From Bryobacteraceae bacterium (GTDB taxonomy: Bacteria > Acidobacteriota > Terriglobia > Bryobacterales > Bryobacteraceae), in NCBI GenBank assembly GCA_019187195.1, contig JABAQT010000018.1, forward strand, positions 28,359 to 92,358: DNA of 64,000 nt, written 5' to 3'. The notes below the pieces were generated by a model. The model saw only the letters and a list, made by a program, of their open reading frames with translations. It was not told where the DNA came from and ran no database searches. Positions within the stretch are counted from its first letter, which is position 1. Each line of letters begins with the position of its first letter. Positions 8,793 to 17,525 of this stretch are shown here, one piece after another. Position numbers and translations under genes: made by a program.

Positions 8793-9542
8793 ATGAAAGG
8801 AATTGTAGAGGCAATGAAATTCTTCCCCATCCCGGATCCGCGCAGCGGCGGAGTGACGAAGCAGATGCTGGCGGACCTGCGGCAGGCAGGGATTCTACCG
8901 AATAATATCGGCGCGTTCGCGTCCGAGCAGAATTGGATCGAGGCCACGGGCGTGGGCGCGCCCGGCGACGGCGTGGGAGCCAAGTACTGGCGGGACAACG
9001 CGACCATCTGGCAGAACAGCACGGATACGTTCCGGTACCTGATGATCGACCGCGCGCCCGATGGCGGCATCGCGCGGATGCCGCTCAATTTCAGCGATTC
9101 CACGTTTAGCATCTACTCGCTCGAGACGGCACAGTTCTACCGTCAATACGCGAAGCATTTCCCGGTCATCCCGAGACTGGTATTGAAGACGATGAATCGC
9201 TATGACGCCGGGCGGATGAATTTCAGCCCCGGCCCGTCGGTGGATTATCCGCTGGGTATCCTGCTGGCTGATCCCACGGGTCCGCTCGAAGGCTTCCGGG
9301 CCACGTTTCCAAGCAACATGGCGTTGCGATTCAACCCGCAAAACGGCCAGCCGGAGGCGTTCTACTGGGCGGACTATGTGCGCGAGTATCCCTTCGACTG
9401 GACTCCCACGGTTCCGGCGGCTCCGGGCGGGGTACAGAAGCTGAGCGACGAGGAACTGGTGAGCGCCGCGGGCGGAATCGTCGGAAGCGCCATGACCGTG
9501 AAGGAAAAGGCGTCGGCGATCCGGCAGTTGGCGGCGCGCTGA
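8793..9542 (+). CDS. Protein of unknown function
   Basis: About 249 aa, no signal peptide and no membrane segment seen. It is not a family I recognise. The middle contains GVGAKYWRDNATIWQ, TFRYLMIDRAPDGGI, RYDAGRMNFSPGPSVDYPLG and EAFYWADYVREYPFDW, rich in aromatic residues. An Ala-rich C-terminal helix follows. Start choice is unsure: ATG 8793 or ATG 8814 (before KFFPIPDP); neither has a well-spaced Shine-Dalgarno. Codon use looks like its neighbours. It stands alone between a creatininase-like gene and a pair of strong hairpins. Confidence 0.65.
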   Translation: MKGIVEAMKFFPIPDPRSGGVTKQMLADLRQAGILPNNIGAFASEQNWIEATGVGAPGDGVGAKYWRDNATIWQNSTDTFRYLMIDRAPDGGIARMPLNFSDSTFSIYSLETAQFYRQYAKHFPVIPRLVLKTMNRYDAGRMNFSPGPSVDYPLGILLADPTGPLEGFRATFPSNMALRFNPQNGQPEAFYWADYVREYPFDWTPTVPAAPGGVQKLSDEELVSAAGGIVGSAMTVKEKASAIRQLAAR

Positions 9543-9559
9543 AGGCTGAGTCCGGCCTT

Positions 9560-9587
9560 GCGGGCGGGAGTTTGAGGGTCCGCCCGC
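9560..9587 (+). terminator. Hairpin 18 bp after the 9542 stop
   Basis: GCGGGCGG (9560-9567) pairs perfectly with CCGCCCGC (9580-9587). No T-run follows. Position suggests transcript end or 3' protection. Confidence 0.45.
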
Positions 9588-9590
9588 GAA

Positions 9591-9624
9591 GACCGCGCCG
9601 CTTATTGGTGGAGCCGGCGCGGTC
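9591..9624 (+). terminator. Second strong hairpin downstream of the unknown gene
   Basis: GACCGCGCCG (9591-9600) is the exact complement of CGGCGCGGTC (9615-9624), a 10-bp GC stem with a 14-nt loop. No T-run follows, so it may act with the preceding hairpin or in both directions between the convergent genes ending at 9542 and 9893. Confidence 0.45.
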
Positions 9625-9892
9625 CGGCGGAGGAGAGTTGCGAGGTCGAGCAGACGCTCCCCGGCTCTCCTTCGCCTGTGTTTTTCGGTCCGCTCAACTG
9701 ATCGAATTGTGGAGGCGAGCTATTCCGCGGGCCCGCCGCCACGCGAACCGCCTCGAGGGACTGATCTTCCCGCCTGGCGATTCCACCGCGGGCGGCGCCC
9801 CATCCCCGCCGCCCGCGCAATCCTACCTTCGGCTTTGCGCCCACAAACGCCTCGGGCGCGCCAAGCCGCGTCGTTCAAAGCCCTCCCCCATT
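9625..9892. other. Intergenic stretch without a supported gene
   Basis: With the two hairpins above this forms a 350-bp gap between convergent genes. The short frames here are rich in Arg/Pro/Gly and start and stop arbitrarily. Nothing else was recognised. Confidence 0.6.
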
Positions 9893-10384
9893 TCAAACCT
9901 GGCCTCCGGATGACCCCGCGAACTCGACGGTAATGACACGCGTATCCGCGCCGGCCGATTGATCCCTGAACTCCTCCCCATGACGGCCGGCCGCTTCCCG
10001 CGTAAGCGTCACGGTGATATGCTCGGGCGGAAGCCAGCGGGCGAATTTTTCCGCCCACTCCACCACGACAACGGCTTCGCGCTCGAAGATCTCCTCGAGT
10101 CCGAGGGAGGCCAACTGGCGCGGCGAATCGAGGCGATAAAGATCGATGTGATACATGCGGACGGGATCCCCATACTCCTGAATCAGGGTGAAGGTGGGGC
10201 TTGACACTTCCTCGGGGGTGGCCGCTCCCAGGCCTTTGGCAATGCCTTTCGCAAGCGTGGTTTTGCCGGCTCCGAGATCGCCCCGCAGAAACACCAGCGC
10301 GCGCGGCGGCAGCGAGGCCGCGAGGCGCTCGCCGAACGCGATCATCTCTTCTTCAGTTGCGGCTTGAAAGGTCTGAGAGTTCAC
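9893..10384 (-). CDS. tsaE: TsaE, tRNA threonylcarbamoyladenosine biosynthesis ATPase
   Basis: 163 aa. TsaE is the P-loop ATPase that works with TsaB and TsaD to make the t6A37 modification of ANN-decoding tRNAs in the cytoplasm. The Walker A motif GDLGAGKTT covers residues 35-43 with Lys41. SSPTFTLIQEY, YHIDLYRL and VVVEWAEKF are standard TsaE blocks. The GTG start at 10384 has GGAGG six bases upstream and gives a normal-length protein; it overlaps the 3' end of nnr by 32 bp. The nnr-tsaE order is common. Confidence 0.95.
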   Translation of the reverse strand: MNSQTFQAATEEEMIAFGERLAASLPPRALVFLRGDLGAGKTTLAKGIAKGLGAATPEEVSSPTFTLIQEYGDPVRMYHIDLYRLDSPRQLASLGLEEIFEREAVVVVEWAEKFARWLPPEHITVTLTREAAGRHGEEFRDQSAGADTRVITVEFAGSSGGQV

Positions 10385-11900
10385 GCATCGCCTCCGGAAG
10401 AAAGCGCAGCAGGTCGGTTGCCAGGAGGGATTTCTCACCCATCCGCGCGGCTCCCAGTTCGCCCGCGCGCCCATGCAGCCAGACGGCGGCGGCAATCGCA
10501 TAGTCGGCCTCCTCGGGAAATTGCGCCATCAGTCCGGCAATGAGGCCGGTGAGTATGTCTCCGGTTCCTCCGGTGGCCATGGCCGGGGTTCCGGTGGGGT
10601 TGATCCAGACGCGGCCGTCTGGGAAGGCAATGATGGTTCGCTGGCCTTTGAGAACGATGGTGACCTCGCGGTCGAGAGCGACGGCGCGGGCCAGGTCAAC
10701 TCTGCGGCGCTGCACGTCCTGAATCGAACAGGCGCACAGGCGCGCCATTTCTCCAGGGTGAGGAGTGAGCACACGAGGTCCGCCCGGATGCACGTAAGGG
10801 CCAGCCAGGGCGTTAATGCCGTCGGCATCCACGACGGCCGGCGTTGTGCATTGTTCGAACAAGGTCTGGACGAAGGTGACCGTATCGGGATGGGTTCCAA
10901 GGCCGGGACCGACGGCGAGAATGCTCTTGCGCGCCGTGAGAGCGTCGAGGACGGGATAGGCGCTGGCGGCAATGGCCCCCGCATCCGTTTGCGGCAAGGG
11001 CGAGGTCATCAATTCCGGAGAATGGACCGCGATGCCGGCGATGGCATCATGGGCCGAAGCGACAGTAACCAGGCCCGCTCCGGAACGTAGCGCGGACAAG
11101 CCCGCCATGGCCGCCGCTCCCGTCTTGCCCACCGATCCGGCGACGACGAGGACATGGCCGAAGTCACCCTTGTGAGCTCCGGGATTGCGCGGAGCGAAAA
11201 GCCTGGCAAACCACGAAGGCTCGGCCAGGGAGAGGAACAACGCGGGATCCCCGGCATACAGGGAAGAGGGACTGCCGATTGGGGCGACAGCAAGTTCCCC
11301 GGTCCGGTCGCAATTGGGAGGCAGCGCGTGGCAGATCTTCGGAGCGGTGAATGTCACCGTGGCATCGGCACGGGCACAGACTCCCTCGCTATCCGCCGCG
11401 TCGCTGGCCATGCCGGAAGGAACATCCACGGCCACTACCTTGGCGTTTGGAAACGCATGGTTGACGGCTTCGATCCAATCGAGCACGCGTCCCGAGGCCG
11501 GTCCGCGAATGCCCGTTCCGAGAAGCGCGTCCACGATCAGCGTGGCATCCCGCATCTCGGACGTGATCTCCTCATGGACGCTCAGACCGGAGGCGTACAG
11601 CATGCGCAGGTTTACGGCCGCGTCTCCCTGAAGGTCCCGGGGCGGAGCGGCAAGCGCCACATGCAGCGACCGGGGTGAGAACCGCGTATGCAATTGGCGG
11701 GCAATGGCCATCCCGTCTCCGCCGTTGTTCCCTTTCCCGCAGAGGACGACGATGCGGTGCGAACCGAGCGGGGAGAACCGGGCGGCGAGGTATTCCACCA
11801 CCGCGTGGGCGGCGTTCTCCATGAGAATGATTCCGGGAATTCCCGAGCGGATCGTGAGTTGATCCACATCACGCATCTGTTGCGCGGTCAATATCTTCAT
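10353..11900 (-). CDS. nnr: Bifunctional NAD(P)H-hydrate epimerase / ADP-dependent dehydratase
   Basis: 515 aa. This enzyme repairs damaged NADH and NADPH hydrates. The N-terminal YjeF_N epimerase domain (about 1-210) contains CGKGNNGGDG at residues 54-63. The C-terminal ribokinase-like dehydratase domain (about 225-505) shows GDFGHVLVVAGS, AVGPGLG, LTPHPGEMARL and GTGD near 445-448. The ATG at 11900 has GGGAG about 10 nt upstream. It overlaps the start of tsaE, so the two are probably co-translated. Confidence 0.95.
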   Translation of the reverse strand: MKILTAQQMRDVDQLTIRSGIPGIILMENAAHAVVEYLAARFSPLGSHRIVVLCGKGNNGGDGMAIARQLHTRFSPRSLHVALAAPPRDLQGDAAVNLRMLYASGLSVHEEITSEMRDATLIVDALLGTGIRGPASGRVLDWIEAVNHAFPNAKVVAVDVPSGMASDAADSEGVCARADATVTFTAPKICHALPPNCDRTGELAVAPIGSPSSLYAGDPALFLSLAEPSWFARLFAPRNPGAHKGDFGHVLVVAGSVGKTGAAAMAGLSALRSGAGLVTVASAHDAIAGIAVHSPELMTSPLPQTDAGAIAASAYPVLDALTARKSILAVGPGLGTHPDTVTFVQTLFEQCTTPAVVDADGINALAGPYVHPGGPRVLTPHPGEMARLCACSIQDVQRRRVDLARAVALDREVTIVLKGQRTIIAFPDGRVWINPTGTPAMATGGTGDILTGLIAGLMAQFPEEADYAIAAAVWLHGRAGELGAARMGEKSLLATDLLRFLPEAMRELSDLSSRN

Positions 11901-11989
11901 GCATTTGCTCCCATCAGCAGGCTCTCGGGATGACGCAAGGCTTCAGGCTTTGCGGCAATCAGGAAGAGAGGCTTGATCCGTTTCCGCAT

Positions 11990-13963
11990 TCACACCCGCC
12001 GCGCCAACAGCAGAGTCATATCGTCCTGGAGTTCCGGGGAGCCCGTCCATTCGCCGACCTCATGGAGGATCGCGGCCAGCACCTCTTCCGGAGAACGGTT
12101 CTTATCGCGGCGAAGCAGTTCGAAAATGCGCTCCTCGCCGAACTGCTCACCATAGGCATTTTCGGCCTCGGAGATGCCATCCGTGTAAAACAACAGCAGG
12201 TCTCCAGGTTCCAGGCGGATGCGGCTTTCCTCATAGCTGGAAAACGGGAAAGCGCCGACGACGGTTCCGTTCACTTCGAGCGTACGCGGTTCGCCGCCTC
12301 TCATCAGAATGGGGGGCAGGTGTCCGGCATTGGTGTAGGTGAAATCGAGGCTGGACTCATTGAAGACGCCCAGGAAGAAAGTGGCGTACTTTTCCGGGGT
12401 GGTGTGAGCATAAAGGTGTTTGTTGAGCTGGTCCACGAGTTGCGACGTGGAAACCGGAAACTCCCCTGTCCGCGAGGCCTCGAGGCAATGGCCGATCTGG
12501 GTGCGCACGGCCGACTGCACGGTAGCCATGAGGAGCGCCGCGCTGATTCCCTTCCCCGCCACATCGCCGATGGCGATGGCGATACGGGAGCCATCGAGCC
12601 GCTGATAGTCGTAGTAATCGCCGGAAACCATGCGCGCGGGGTTACAGAGGGCCTTGAGTCGCAGGGAAGCGGACTCGGGAACCGTCCGCGGGTAAAGCTG
12701 GTTCTGCACTTCGCGCGCGATTTCGAGTTCGGCCCGCAACCTCTCGCTCTCCTTGGCCACGACGAGCAAACGCTCGATATTGGCCGTCATGCTGTTGAAC
12801 GATTCGCCCAGGCTGGCCAACTGATCCTGGCCCTTGATCCGGATGCGGTGGGAGAAGATCCCTTCCTTGATCCGTTCCGTTCCTTCATAGATATCGTGAA
12901 CGGCGCTGGTGATGGTGCGGGTGAGCGAGATTCCAATCACCAGCGAGCTGGCTTCGGCGATGAGGAAGGCGATGAACAGAACGATGGTGAGGATGGGGAT
13001 GAGATCGCGCCAGTCTTCCACCTTCTGGGCAAAGAGGACGCGCAGGACCGCCGAGGGACGAGTGCGGATGTTGATGACTTCGTTTTCCACGTACCCTGGC
13101 GATTCCCAGAGGAAGGCGGGCTGCGCGGTGGCCCAGATGATCTCGATATCGAAGCGGTTGACCTTGTCCGGGACGCGGTTGCGGGGAGCGTCGGGATCCT
13201 CGGCTCCGCCGACGGGGCTGTGCAACCGCAGGACGCGGCGCGGATGGGCGGGGTCGTCTTCCCAACGCAGGAAGCCGACGTTGCCGATGTTGGGGGCGAG
13301 GCTGGCCAGGAAGCGTGAAGTGACCGGCATCATGATGGTGACGCGCGTATCCGGCCGCGCGAGATGGGTCCAGGCGTACATCAGGCCATCCTTGACGAGC
13401 AGGCCGCCGGCGTCGCCCCACTCGCGGGAGGGCGCTTCGATGGCGGCGTCCGGCGGATAGCGTAGAGTGTGGGAGCCTTCGACGAGGATCTCGACTCCGG
13501 GCAGACGGTTGGCGAGGAAGGGATAGGCGGATTGAATGGCGCGCTCACGCGCTTCGACGGCGGCGTCGCGAATCCGCTGGGCCGTATTGACAATCATCGC
13601 CGTGCGCCGCTCGAGTTCGCTGGTCACCATGTAGATGGCGACCTGTCCCACCACCGCGTAGGCGAGAACGGCTCCCATCGTGATGATCAGCAGAACGGGG
13701 ACGAGGGCGATGAAGCCGTAGGCGACAAGGAGCCGGTTTCGCAGACGCCAGATGATATGGCGGAGGGAGCGGCGGACAAGGCGGATGAAGAGGACGAGCC
13801 CCATCGTGTACGCGGCCAACCGGCTGAAGGCGGAAAGTCCGCCTGTCCGGAAGAGGAAGCACAGCAGCACGAGCAGGGCGAACACCCCCAGCAGAGCCCG
13901 GTCCCACGTGGTGAGAGCGCGCCACATCCTGGCGGGGCTGAACTGTGCCTGCTCGGAAGACAT
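11990..13963 (-). CDS. Membrane-bound RsbU/SpoIIE-type PP2C serine phosphatase with HAMP domain
   Basis: 657 aa. Three hydrophobic segments lie in the first about 110 residues (LLGVFALLVLLCFLF, LAAYTMGLVLFI, LLVAYGFIALVPVLLII). A probable extracytoplasmic sensor region spans about 115-305, then a further membrane segment (PILTIVLFIAFLIAE) and a HAMP linker. The SpoIIE phosphatase domain begins near 443, with SGDYYD (447-452), GDVAGKG (466-472), YTDGISEAEN and a terminal DDMTLL: the metal-binding acidic residues of this PPM family. Such proteins dephosphorylate anti-sigma-factor antagonists to trigger stress or signalling responses. No antagonist or anti-sigma gene is adjacent. The start lies 2 bp from the LOG-family stop, so co-transcription is likely. 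Confidence 0.92.
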   Translation of the reverse strand: MSSEQAQFSPARMWRALTTWDRALLGVFALLVLLCFLFRTGGLSAFSRLAAYTMGLVLFIRLVRRSLRHIIWRLRNRLLVAYGFIALVPVLLIITMGAVLAYAVVGQVAIYMVTSELERRTAMIVNTAQRIRDAAVEARERAIQSAYPFLANRLPGVEILVEGSHTLRYPPDAAIEAPSREWGDAGGLLVKDGLMYAWTHLARPDTRVTIMMPVTSRFLASLAPNIGNVGFLRWEDDPAHPRRVLRLHSPVGGAEDPDAPRNRVPDKVNRFDIEIIWATAQPAFLWESPGYVENEVINIRTRPSAVLRVLFAQKVEDWRDLIPILTIVLFIAFLIAEASSLVIGISLTRTITSAVHDIYEGTERIKEGIFSHRIRIKGQDQLASLGESFNSMTANIERLLVVAKESERLRAELEIAREVQNQLYPRTVPESASLRLKALCNPARMVSGDYYDYQRLDGSRIAIAIGDVAGKGISAALLMATVQSAVRTQIGHCLEASRTGEFPVSTSQLVDQLNKHLYAHTTPEKYATFFLGVFNESSLDFTYTNAGHLPPILMRGGEPRTLEVNGTVVGAFPFSSYEESRIRLEPGDLLLFYTDGISEAENAYGEQFGEERIFELLRRDKNRSPEEVLAAILHEVGEWTGSPELQDDMTLLLARRV

Positions 13964-13965
13964 GC

Positions 13966-14751
13966 CTATACGCGCGACCTGGCGATCGCGGGGATCATCT
14001 GTTCGAAGGCGGGCAACGGCTCCTTGGGATGCAGGTAGTAGCGGGTGAGTCCCTCGACCAGCAGGCTCAACGCCGTGGCGGGGTCATCCACGTATTGAAA
14101 CAGATTCAGGTCTTCCCTGGAGATCATCCCGTACTTGACCAGAGCGTCGAAGTTCAGCACTTCCTTCCAGAACTCGCTGCCATAGAGGAGGATCACCATC
14201 TTCTTTTCGAGCTTTCGCGTTTGGGCGAGGGTGAGCAGTTCGGTAAGTTCATCCAGCGTGCCGAAGCCGCCGGGAAAGACGATGAGCGCCTTGGCAAGAT
14301 AGGCGAACCAGAACTTCCTCATGAAGAAGTAGTGGAACTGGAAGTTGAGTTCCGGCGAGATGTGCGAGTTCGGCAGTTGCTCGAAAGGGAGTCCGATATT
14401 GAGGCCGATGGACTTGCCGCCGGCTTCCGACGCGCCGCGGTTGGCGGCTTCCATGATGCCTGGTCCGCCACCCGTGCAGACGACGAAACGGAGCGGCTTG
14501 CGGAGGCTTTCGGACCATTCGGTGAAATCGCGCGCAAGCTGCCGCGCCTCCTGGTAGTAGCGGGCCAGGGGATGCTGTCCGTCCTCGGGAATCCGCGCCG
14601 AGCCGAAAAAGACAACAGTGTCCCGAACCTGTTCCCGGCGGAAGTGATCGAGCGGCGCCAGGTACTCCGAGAGGATGCGGACGGAGCGCGCCGCGGGGGA
14701 TTCCAGAAAGCCGTCGTCTTTATAGGCGGCGGGAATGTGATTCATATCCAT
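13966..14751 (-). CDS. LOG family (Rossmann) protein, possible cytokinin riboside monophosphate phosphoribohydrolase-like
   Basis: 261 aa. The family signatures GGGPGIMEAAN (94-104) and PGGFGTLDE (160-168) are intact. LOG proteins cleave the N-glycosidic bond of nucleoside 5'-monophosphates; many bacterial ones act on AMP (PpnN-like). The N-terminal about 40 residues extend beyond the smallest LOG proteins. Start may be 14751 or the ATG two codons later (14745). It lies between lpxD and the phosphatase gene on the same strand. Confidence 0.9.
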   Translation of the reverse strand: MDMNHIPAAYKDDGFLESPAARSVRILSEYLAPLDHFRREQVRDTVVFFGSARIPEDGQHPLARYYQEARQLARDFTEWSESLRKPLRFVVCTGGGPGIMEAANRGASEAGGKSIGLNIGLPFEQLPNSHISPELNFQFHYFFMRKFWFAYLAKALIVFPGGFGTLDELTELLTLAQTRKLEKKMVILLYGSEFWKEVLNFDALVKYGMISREDLNLFQYVDDPATALSLLVEGLTRYYLHPKEPLPAFEQMIPAIARSRV

Positions 14752-14802
14752 GAGATGACTCTGTTCAATTTTCGCACTGCTTCGCCGCGCCGGATGCCGG
14801 GG

Positions 14803-15843
14803 CTACGGTTTCGGGCGAACGGCGGCGGCTTCGCTGAGCGCCGCCACTTTGCGCTCCAGCTCGCGGATGGTTTTCAGCAGTTCCGGCAGTTTCGGCAAGG
14901 CCGTGATAGTGCGCAGCCACTGCCGCGCCTCGTAGGCGGGAGAACCGGAGATCACGGAACCGGCGGGGACATCGCCGCCGACGCCGCTCTGGGCATAAAC
15001 GACAACGTTGTCGTGAATGGTGAGATGGCCGGAAACGCCTACCTGGCCGGCGAGGAGAACATTCTTTTCGAGGATGGTGCTGCCGGCGAGGCCGGCCTGG
15101 GCGCAGATTATGTTGTCTTCGCCGACTACGCAGCCGTGCCCCACCTGAACGAGGCTGTCGATTTTCGCGCCCCGCCTGACACGGGTTTCGCCGATGGAGG
15201 CGCGGTCAACGGACGTGTTGGTCTGAATCTCGACATCGTCCTCGAGGACGGCTACTCCGGACTGAACGATCTTGTAATGCGTTCCGTCGCCGCTCTTGGC
15301 GAAGCCATATCCATCGCCGCCAAGAACGACGCCGTTTTGCAGCACCACCCGGTTGCCGATGCGGCAGAACTCCCTCACCACCACGTTGGCATGGGCGAGG
15401 AAATCGTCACCGATAACGGCGTGGGGATAGATCACGACATGCGGATGGAGGATGGCGCGGTTGCCGATGACCACGTGGCCGCCGATCACCACATAGGCGC
15501 CAATGGAGGCATTTTCACCCACGCGCGCCGTGGGGGAGATGACGGCGGTGGGGTGAATGCCGGGCTCCGGGCGAGGGGGCTGATAGAAGAACTCGAGGGC
15601 GCGGGCGAAATCGAGGTAGGGGTTGGCCGAGAGGAGGAAGGCGATGTCGAGGCCCGGGACGGGCTCCCGCGCCAGCATGGCTCCGGCCCTGGTGAGGCGG
15701 GCCTTCGGGCCGTACTTGGGGTTCGCCAGGAAGGTGAGTTCGTCCGGCGCGGCGTGCTCCATGGCGGCAACACCGGTGATTTCCAGGTCCGGATTGCCGG
15801 AGATCGAACATCCGAGGCGTTCGGCGATTTCTCCAAGTTTCAT
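14803..15843 (-). CDS. lpxD: LpxD, UDP-3-O-acylglucosamine N-acyltransferase
   Basis: 346 aa. LpxD adds the second acyl chain in lipid A synthesis, evidence for a Gram-negative outer membrane. The N-terminal uridine-binding domain (about 1-95) is followed by left-handed beta-helix hexapeptide repeats (IGAYVVIGGHVVIGNRA and onward). The catalytic histidine is His236 in LVQVGHGC. SGSPAYEARQWLR and a C-terminal helix complete the usual architecture. The ATG at 15843 gives the standard N-terminus MKLGEIAERLG. No other lpx or fabZ gene is next to it, which is unusual for lpxD. Confidence 0.96.
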   Translation of the reverse strand: MKLGEIAERLGCSISGNPDLEITGVAAMEHAAPDELTFLANPKYGPKARLTRAGAMLAREPVPGLDIAFLLSANPYLDFARALEFFYQPPRPEPGIHPTAVISPTARVGENASIGAYVVIGGHVVIGNRAILHPHVVIYPHAVIGDDFLAHANVVVREFCRIGNRVVLQNGVVLGGDGYGFAKSGDGTHYKIVQSGVAVLEDDVEIQTNTSVDRASIGETRVRRGAKIDSLVQVGHGCVVGEDNIICAQAGLAGSTILEKNVLLAGQVGVSGHLTIHDNVVVYAQSGVGGDVPAGSVISGSPAYEARQWLRTITALPKLPELLKTIRELERKVAALSEAAAVRPKP

Positions 15844-15850
15844 GAATCTG

Positions 15851-16132
15851 TCAGACTCCGGCTTTCCCGCGGCATTCTTCCGAACAAAAGTACACGGTTT
15901 CTCCATGGACGGAGACTTGAATCGCCGTGGCGGCCACGACATAGGTGCCACACTGCCGGCACGGTTTGAGCTCGCCACTGGTGGGCACCTGCCGCGACGG
16001 CTTGCGGGCGGACTGGCCCGCCGTTTCGTCCCTCAGCAGATCAGCAAATCCCTTTGTCAGGATCCCCACCACCATGCGGATGAAGGTGATGGCGAAGATG
16101 CTGATCAGCGCATAGAGGAGGACTCGAAACAT
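15851..16132 (-). CDS. Small membrane-anchored zinc-ribbon-like protein
   Basis: 93 aa. An N-terminal membrane helix (LLYALISIFAITFIRMVVGIL) is followed by a charged linker and a possible metal site made of CRQCG and CSEEC, a TRASH/YHS-like or zinc-ribbon pattern. It ends 7 bp before lpxD on the same strand, so it is probably co-transcribed. Function unknown. Confidence 0.75.
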   Translation of the reverse strand: MFRVLLYALISIFAITFIRMVVGILTKGFADLLRDETAGQSARKPSRQVPTSGELKPCRQCGTYVVAATAIQVSVHGETVYFCSEECRGKAGV

Positions 16133-16136
16133 AAGC

Positions 16137-16163
16137 GGGGCGATTGACTAACGTGGACGCCCC
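16137..16163 (-). terminator. Hairpin between the TPR gene and the small zinc protein
   Basis: GGGGCG (16137-16142) pairs with CGCCCC (16158-16163). It lies after the TPR gene stop on the minus strand. No T-run; weak. Confidence 0.3.
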
Positions 16164-16176
16164 TTTCCGGAAAGCG

Positions 16177-17361
16177 TCACTTCTTCTTGGTCGCCTTCTT
16201 TGAGGCGGGCTTGGCCGCGGGGTTGCTGTACTCGGTGCTGACGGTGCCGGACAGGGAGGAGATCATATCCTTGGCAACCTGCGCATTCGCGCCGTCGGGC
16301 CGCAGTTCAATGTACTTCTTGAAGGCTTCGGCGGTTCCTGCCGGAGGCGTCACTTTTCCGTCCGCCGTGGTGGTGGCCTTACCCACCAGATACATGCCGT
16401 ACTGGAAGAAGGCATCGGCGTAGTTGGGGTCGATCTCGGTGGCCTTCTTGAAGGCTTCCCCGGCGGCGTCGGTCTGACCCGTATTGGTCAGAATGGCTCC
16501 GAGGTTGTAGTAGTAGCGGCCGGCGTTGGCGGGGTCGAGCTGGGCGGCTTTGGTGAGTTCGTCCTGCGCCTCCTTGATTTTCTTCGCTTTCACAAGGGCG
16601 AGGGCGAAGTTGTTGTGGTAGGCGGCATCGTCGGGCTTCAGTTCGAGAGCCTTGCCGTAGGCCTCGAGTCCTTTGTTCATGGACTCTTCCCGCTCCGGAC
16701 CGGCTTTGGTTCCGGCGATACCCATGTACGCTTCGGCGAGTTGGGCCCAGATGACATTCTGCTTGGGATCCATCTCCGAGGCCTTGACAAAGGCATCGCG
16801 AGCGGCATCGTACTGCTTCTGTTTCAGGGCTTCCATGCCGGTATTGAAGGCGTCGTTCAGCGCCTTGTTCTTCTGCATCGCGGCGCTACGCTCTTTCATG
16901 GCCTTTTCGATGGCGGCACGCTGCTCGGGCGACATGTCGCGAGCCTGTTCCTTGGTAATGGTTCCGGTTTCGGCGGCCTGCTGCATCGCCGCCGCCTTCG
17001 CTTTCATGGCGGCCAGATCGAAGTTCACGGGGACGGGATCGCCAAGGCGGGTGCGAACGCCCTTGACCGAATCGCGCACCTTGCCGTCCATTTCAAGGGT
17101 GACGTTATAGGTTCCTAGCGGGAGTCCGGCATGGAAATAGTGCCCTTTCTTATCCGTTCCCGTCTGATAGTGCCCCTTGATGTCCGTACGCTCGATCTTA
17201 ACGCACGCGCCTATCCCCTTCTTGCAGTCTCCCTTGGGGACGTTCTTGCCGTCTTCCCCAACGACATCACCTTCAATCGAGCCGGTCTGAGCCATTGCCA
17301 TGCCTGCCAGCAGCAGGGTGGCGGCGGACAACCAGGTTACTTTACGAAATGTGGCCATCAT
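16177..17361 (-). CDS. Exported TPR-repeat protein with N-terminal carboxypeptidase-regulatory-like domain
   Basis: 394 aa. A signal peptide (hydrophobic core LSAATLLLAGMAMA) is followed by a small beta domain (about 25-110) reading GSIEGDVVGEDGK and GTYNVTLEMDGK, like the CarboxypepD_reg fold. A coiled Ala/Glu-rich linker and several tetratricopeptide repeats follow (NVIWAQLAEAYMGIAG, AAYHNNFALALVKAKK, AGRYYYNLGAILTNTG, YADAFFQYGMYLVGK). The C-terminus is a Lys-rich tail. The ATG at 17361 is preceded by GGGAGG seven bases upstream. A periplasmic scaffold is likely; no partner is identifiable. Confidence 0.85.
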   Translation of the reverse strand: MMATFRKVTWLSAATLLLAGMAMAQTGSIEGDVVGEDGKNVPKGDCKKGIGACVKIERTDIKGHYQTGTDKKGHYFHAGLPLGTYNVTLEMDGKVRDSVKGVRTRLGDPVPVNFDLAAMKAKAAAMQQAAETGTITKEQARDMSPEQRAAIEKAMKERSAAMQKNKALNDAFNTGMEALKQKQYDAARDAFVKASEMDPKQNVIWAQLAEAYMGIAGTKAGPEREESMNKGLEAYGKALELKPDDAAYHNNFALALVKAKKIKEAQDELTKAAQLDPANAGRYYYNLGAILTNTGQTDAAGEAFKKATEIDPNYADAFFQYGMYLVGKATTTADGKVTPPAGTAEAFKKYIELRPDGANAQVAKDMISSLSGTVSTEYSNPAAKPASKKATKKK

Positions 17362-17476
17362 GCATGGACCTCCCAAGAAAAGCAGATACGAAGCCAAGTT
17401 TCAGCATACTATACCCATCAAAGGACATGACGCGCGAAAGGACAGAACGGGTGCGCGTCAAAAAGCGGGAACATCC

Positions 17477-17510
17477 GCGGGGCGGTTCGAGCGATACGCG
17501 GACGCCCCGC
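17477..17510 (-). terminator. Hairpin after the SBBP/SLH giant gene
   Basis: GCGGGGCG (17477-17484) pairs exactly with CGCCCCGC (17503-17510). It lies 16 bp past the stop of the 17526-21632 gene (minus strand). No T-tail. Confidence 0.4.
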
Positions 17511-17525
17511 CGGTCCCGCCTAGGG

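Noticed and set aside
9572..9913. Plus-strand frames in the intergenic gap
   Set aside because: Arg/Pro-rich, start inside a hairpin and run into tsaE; no support.
11930..13318. 462-codon plus-strand frame
   Set aside because: Antisense to the RsbU-type phosphatase.
13945..15969. 674-codon plus-strand frame
   Set aside because: It is antisense to the LOG and lpxD genes, whose motifs are clear; the frame is a by-product of GC-rich codons.
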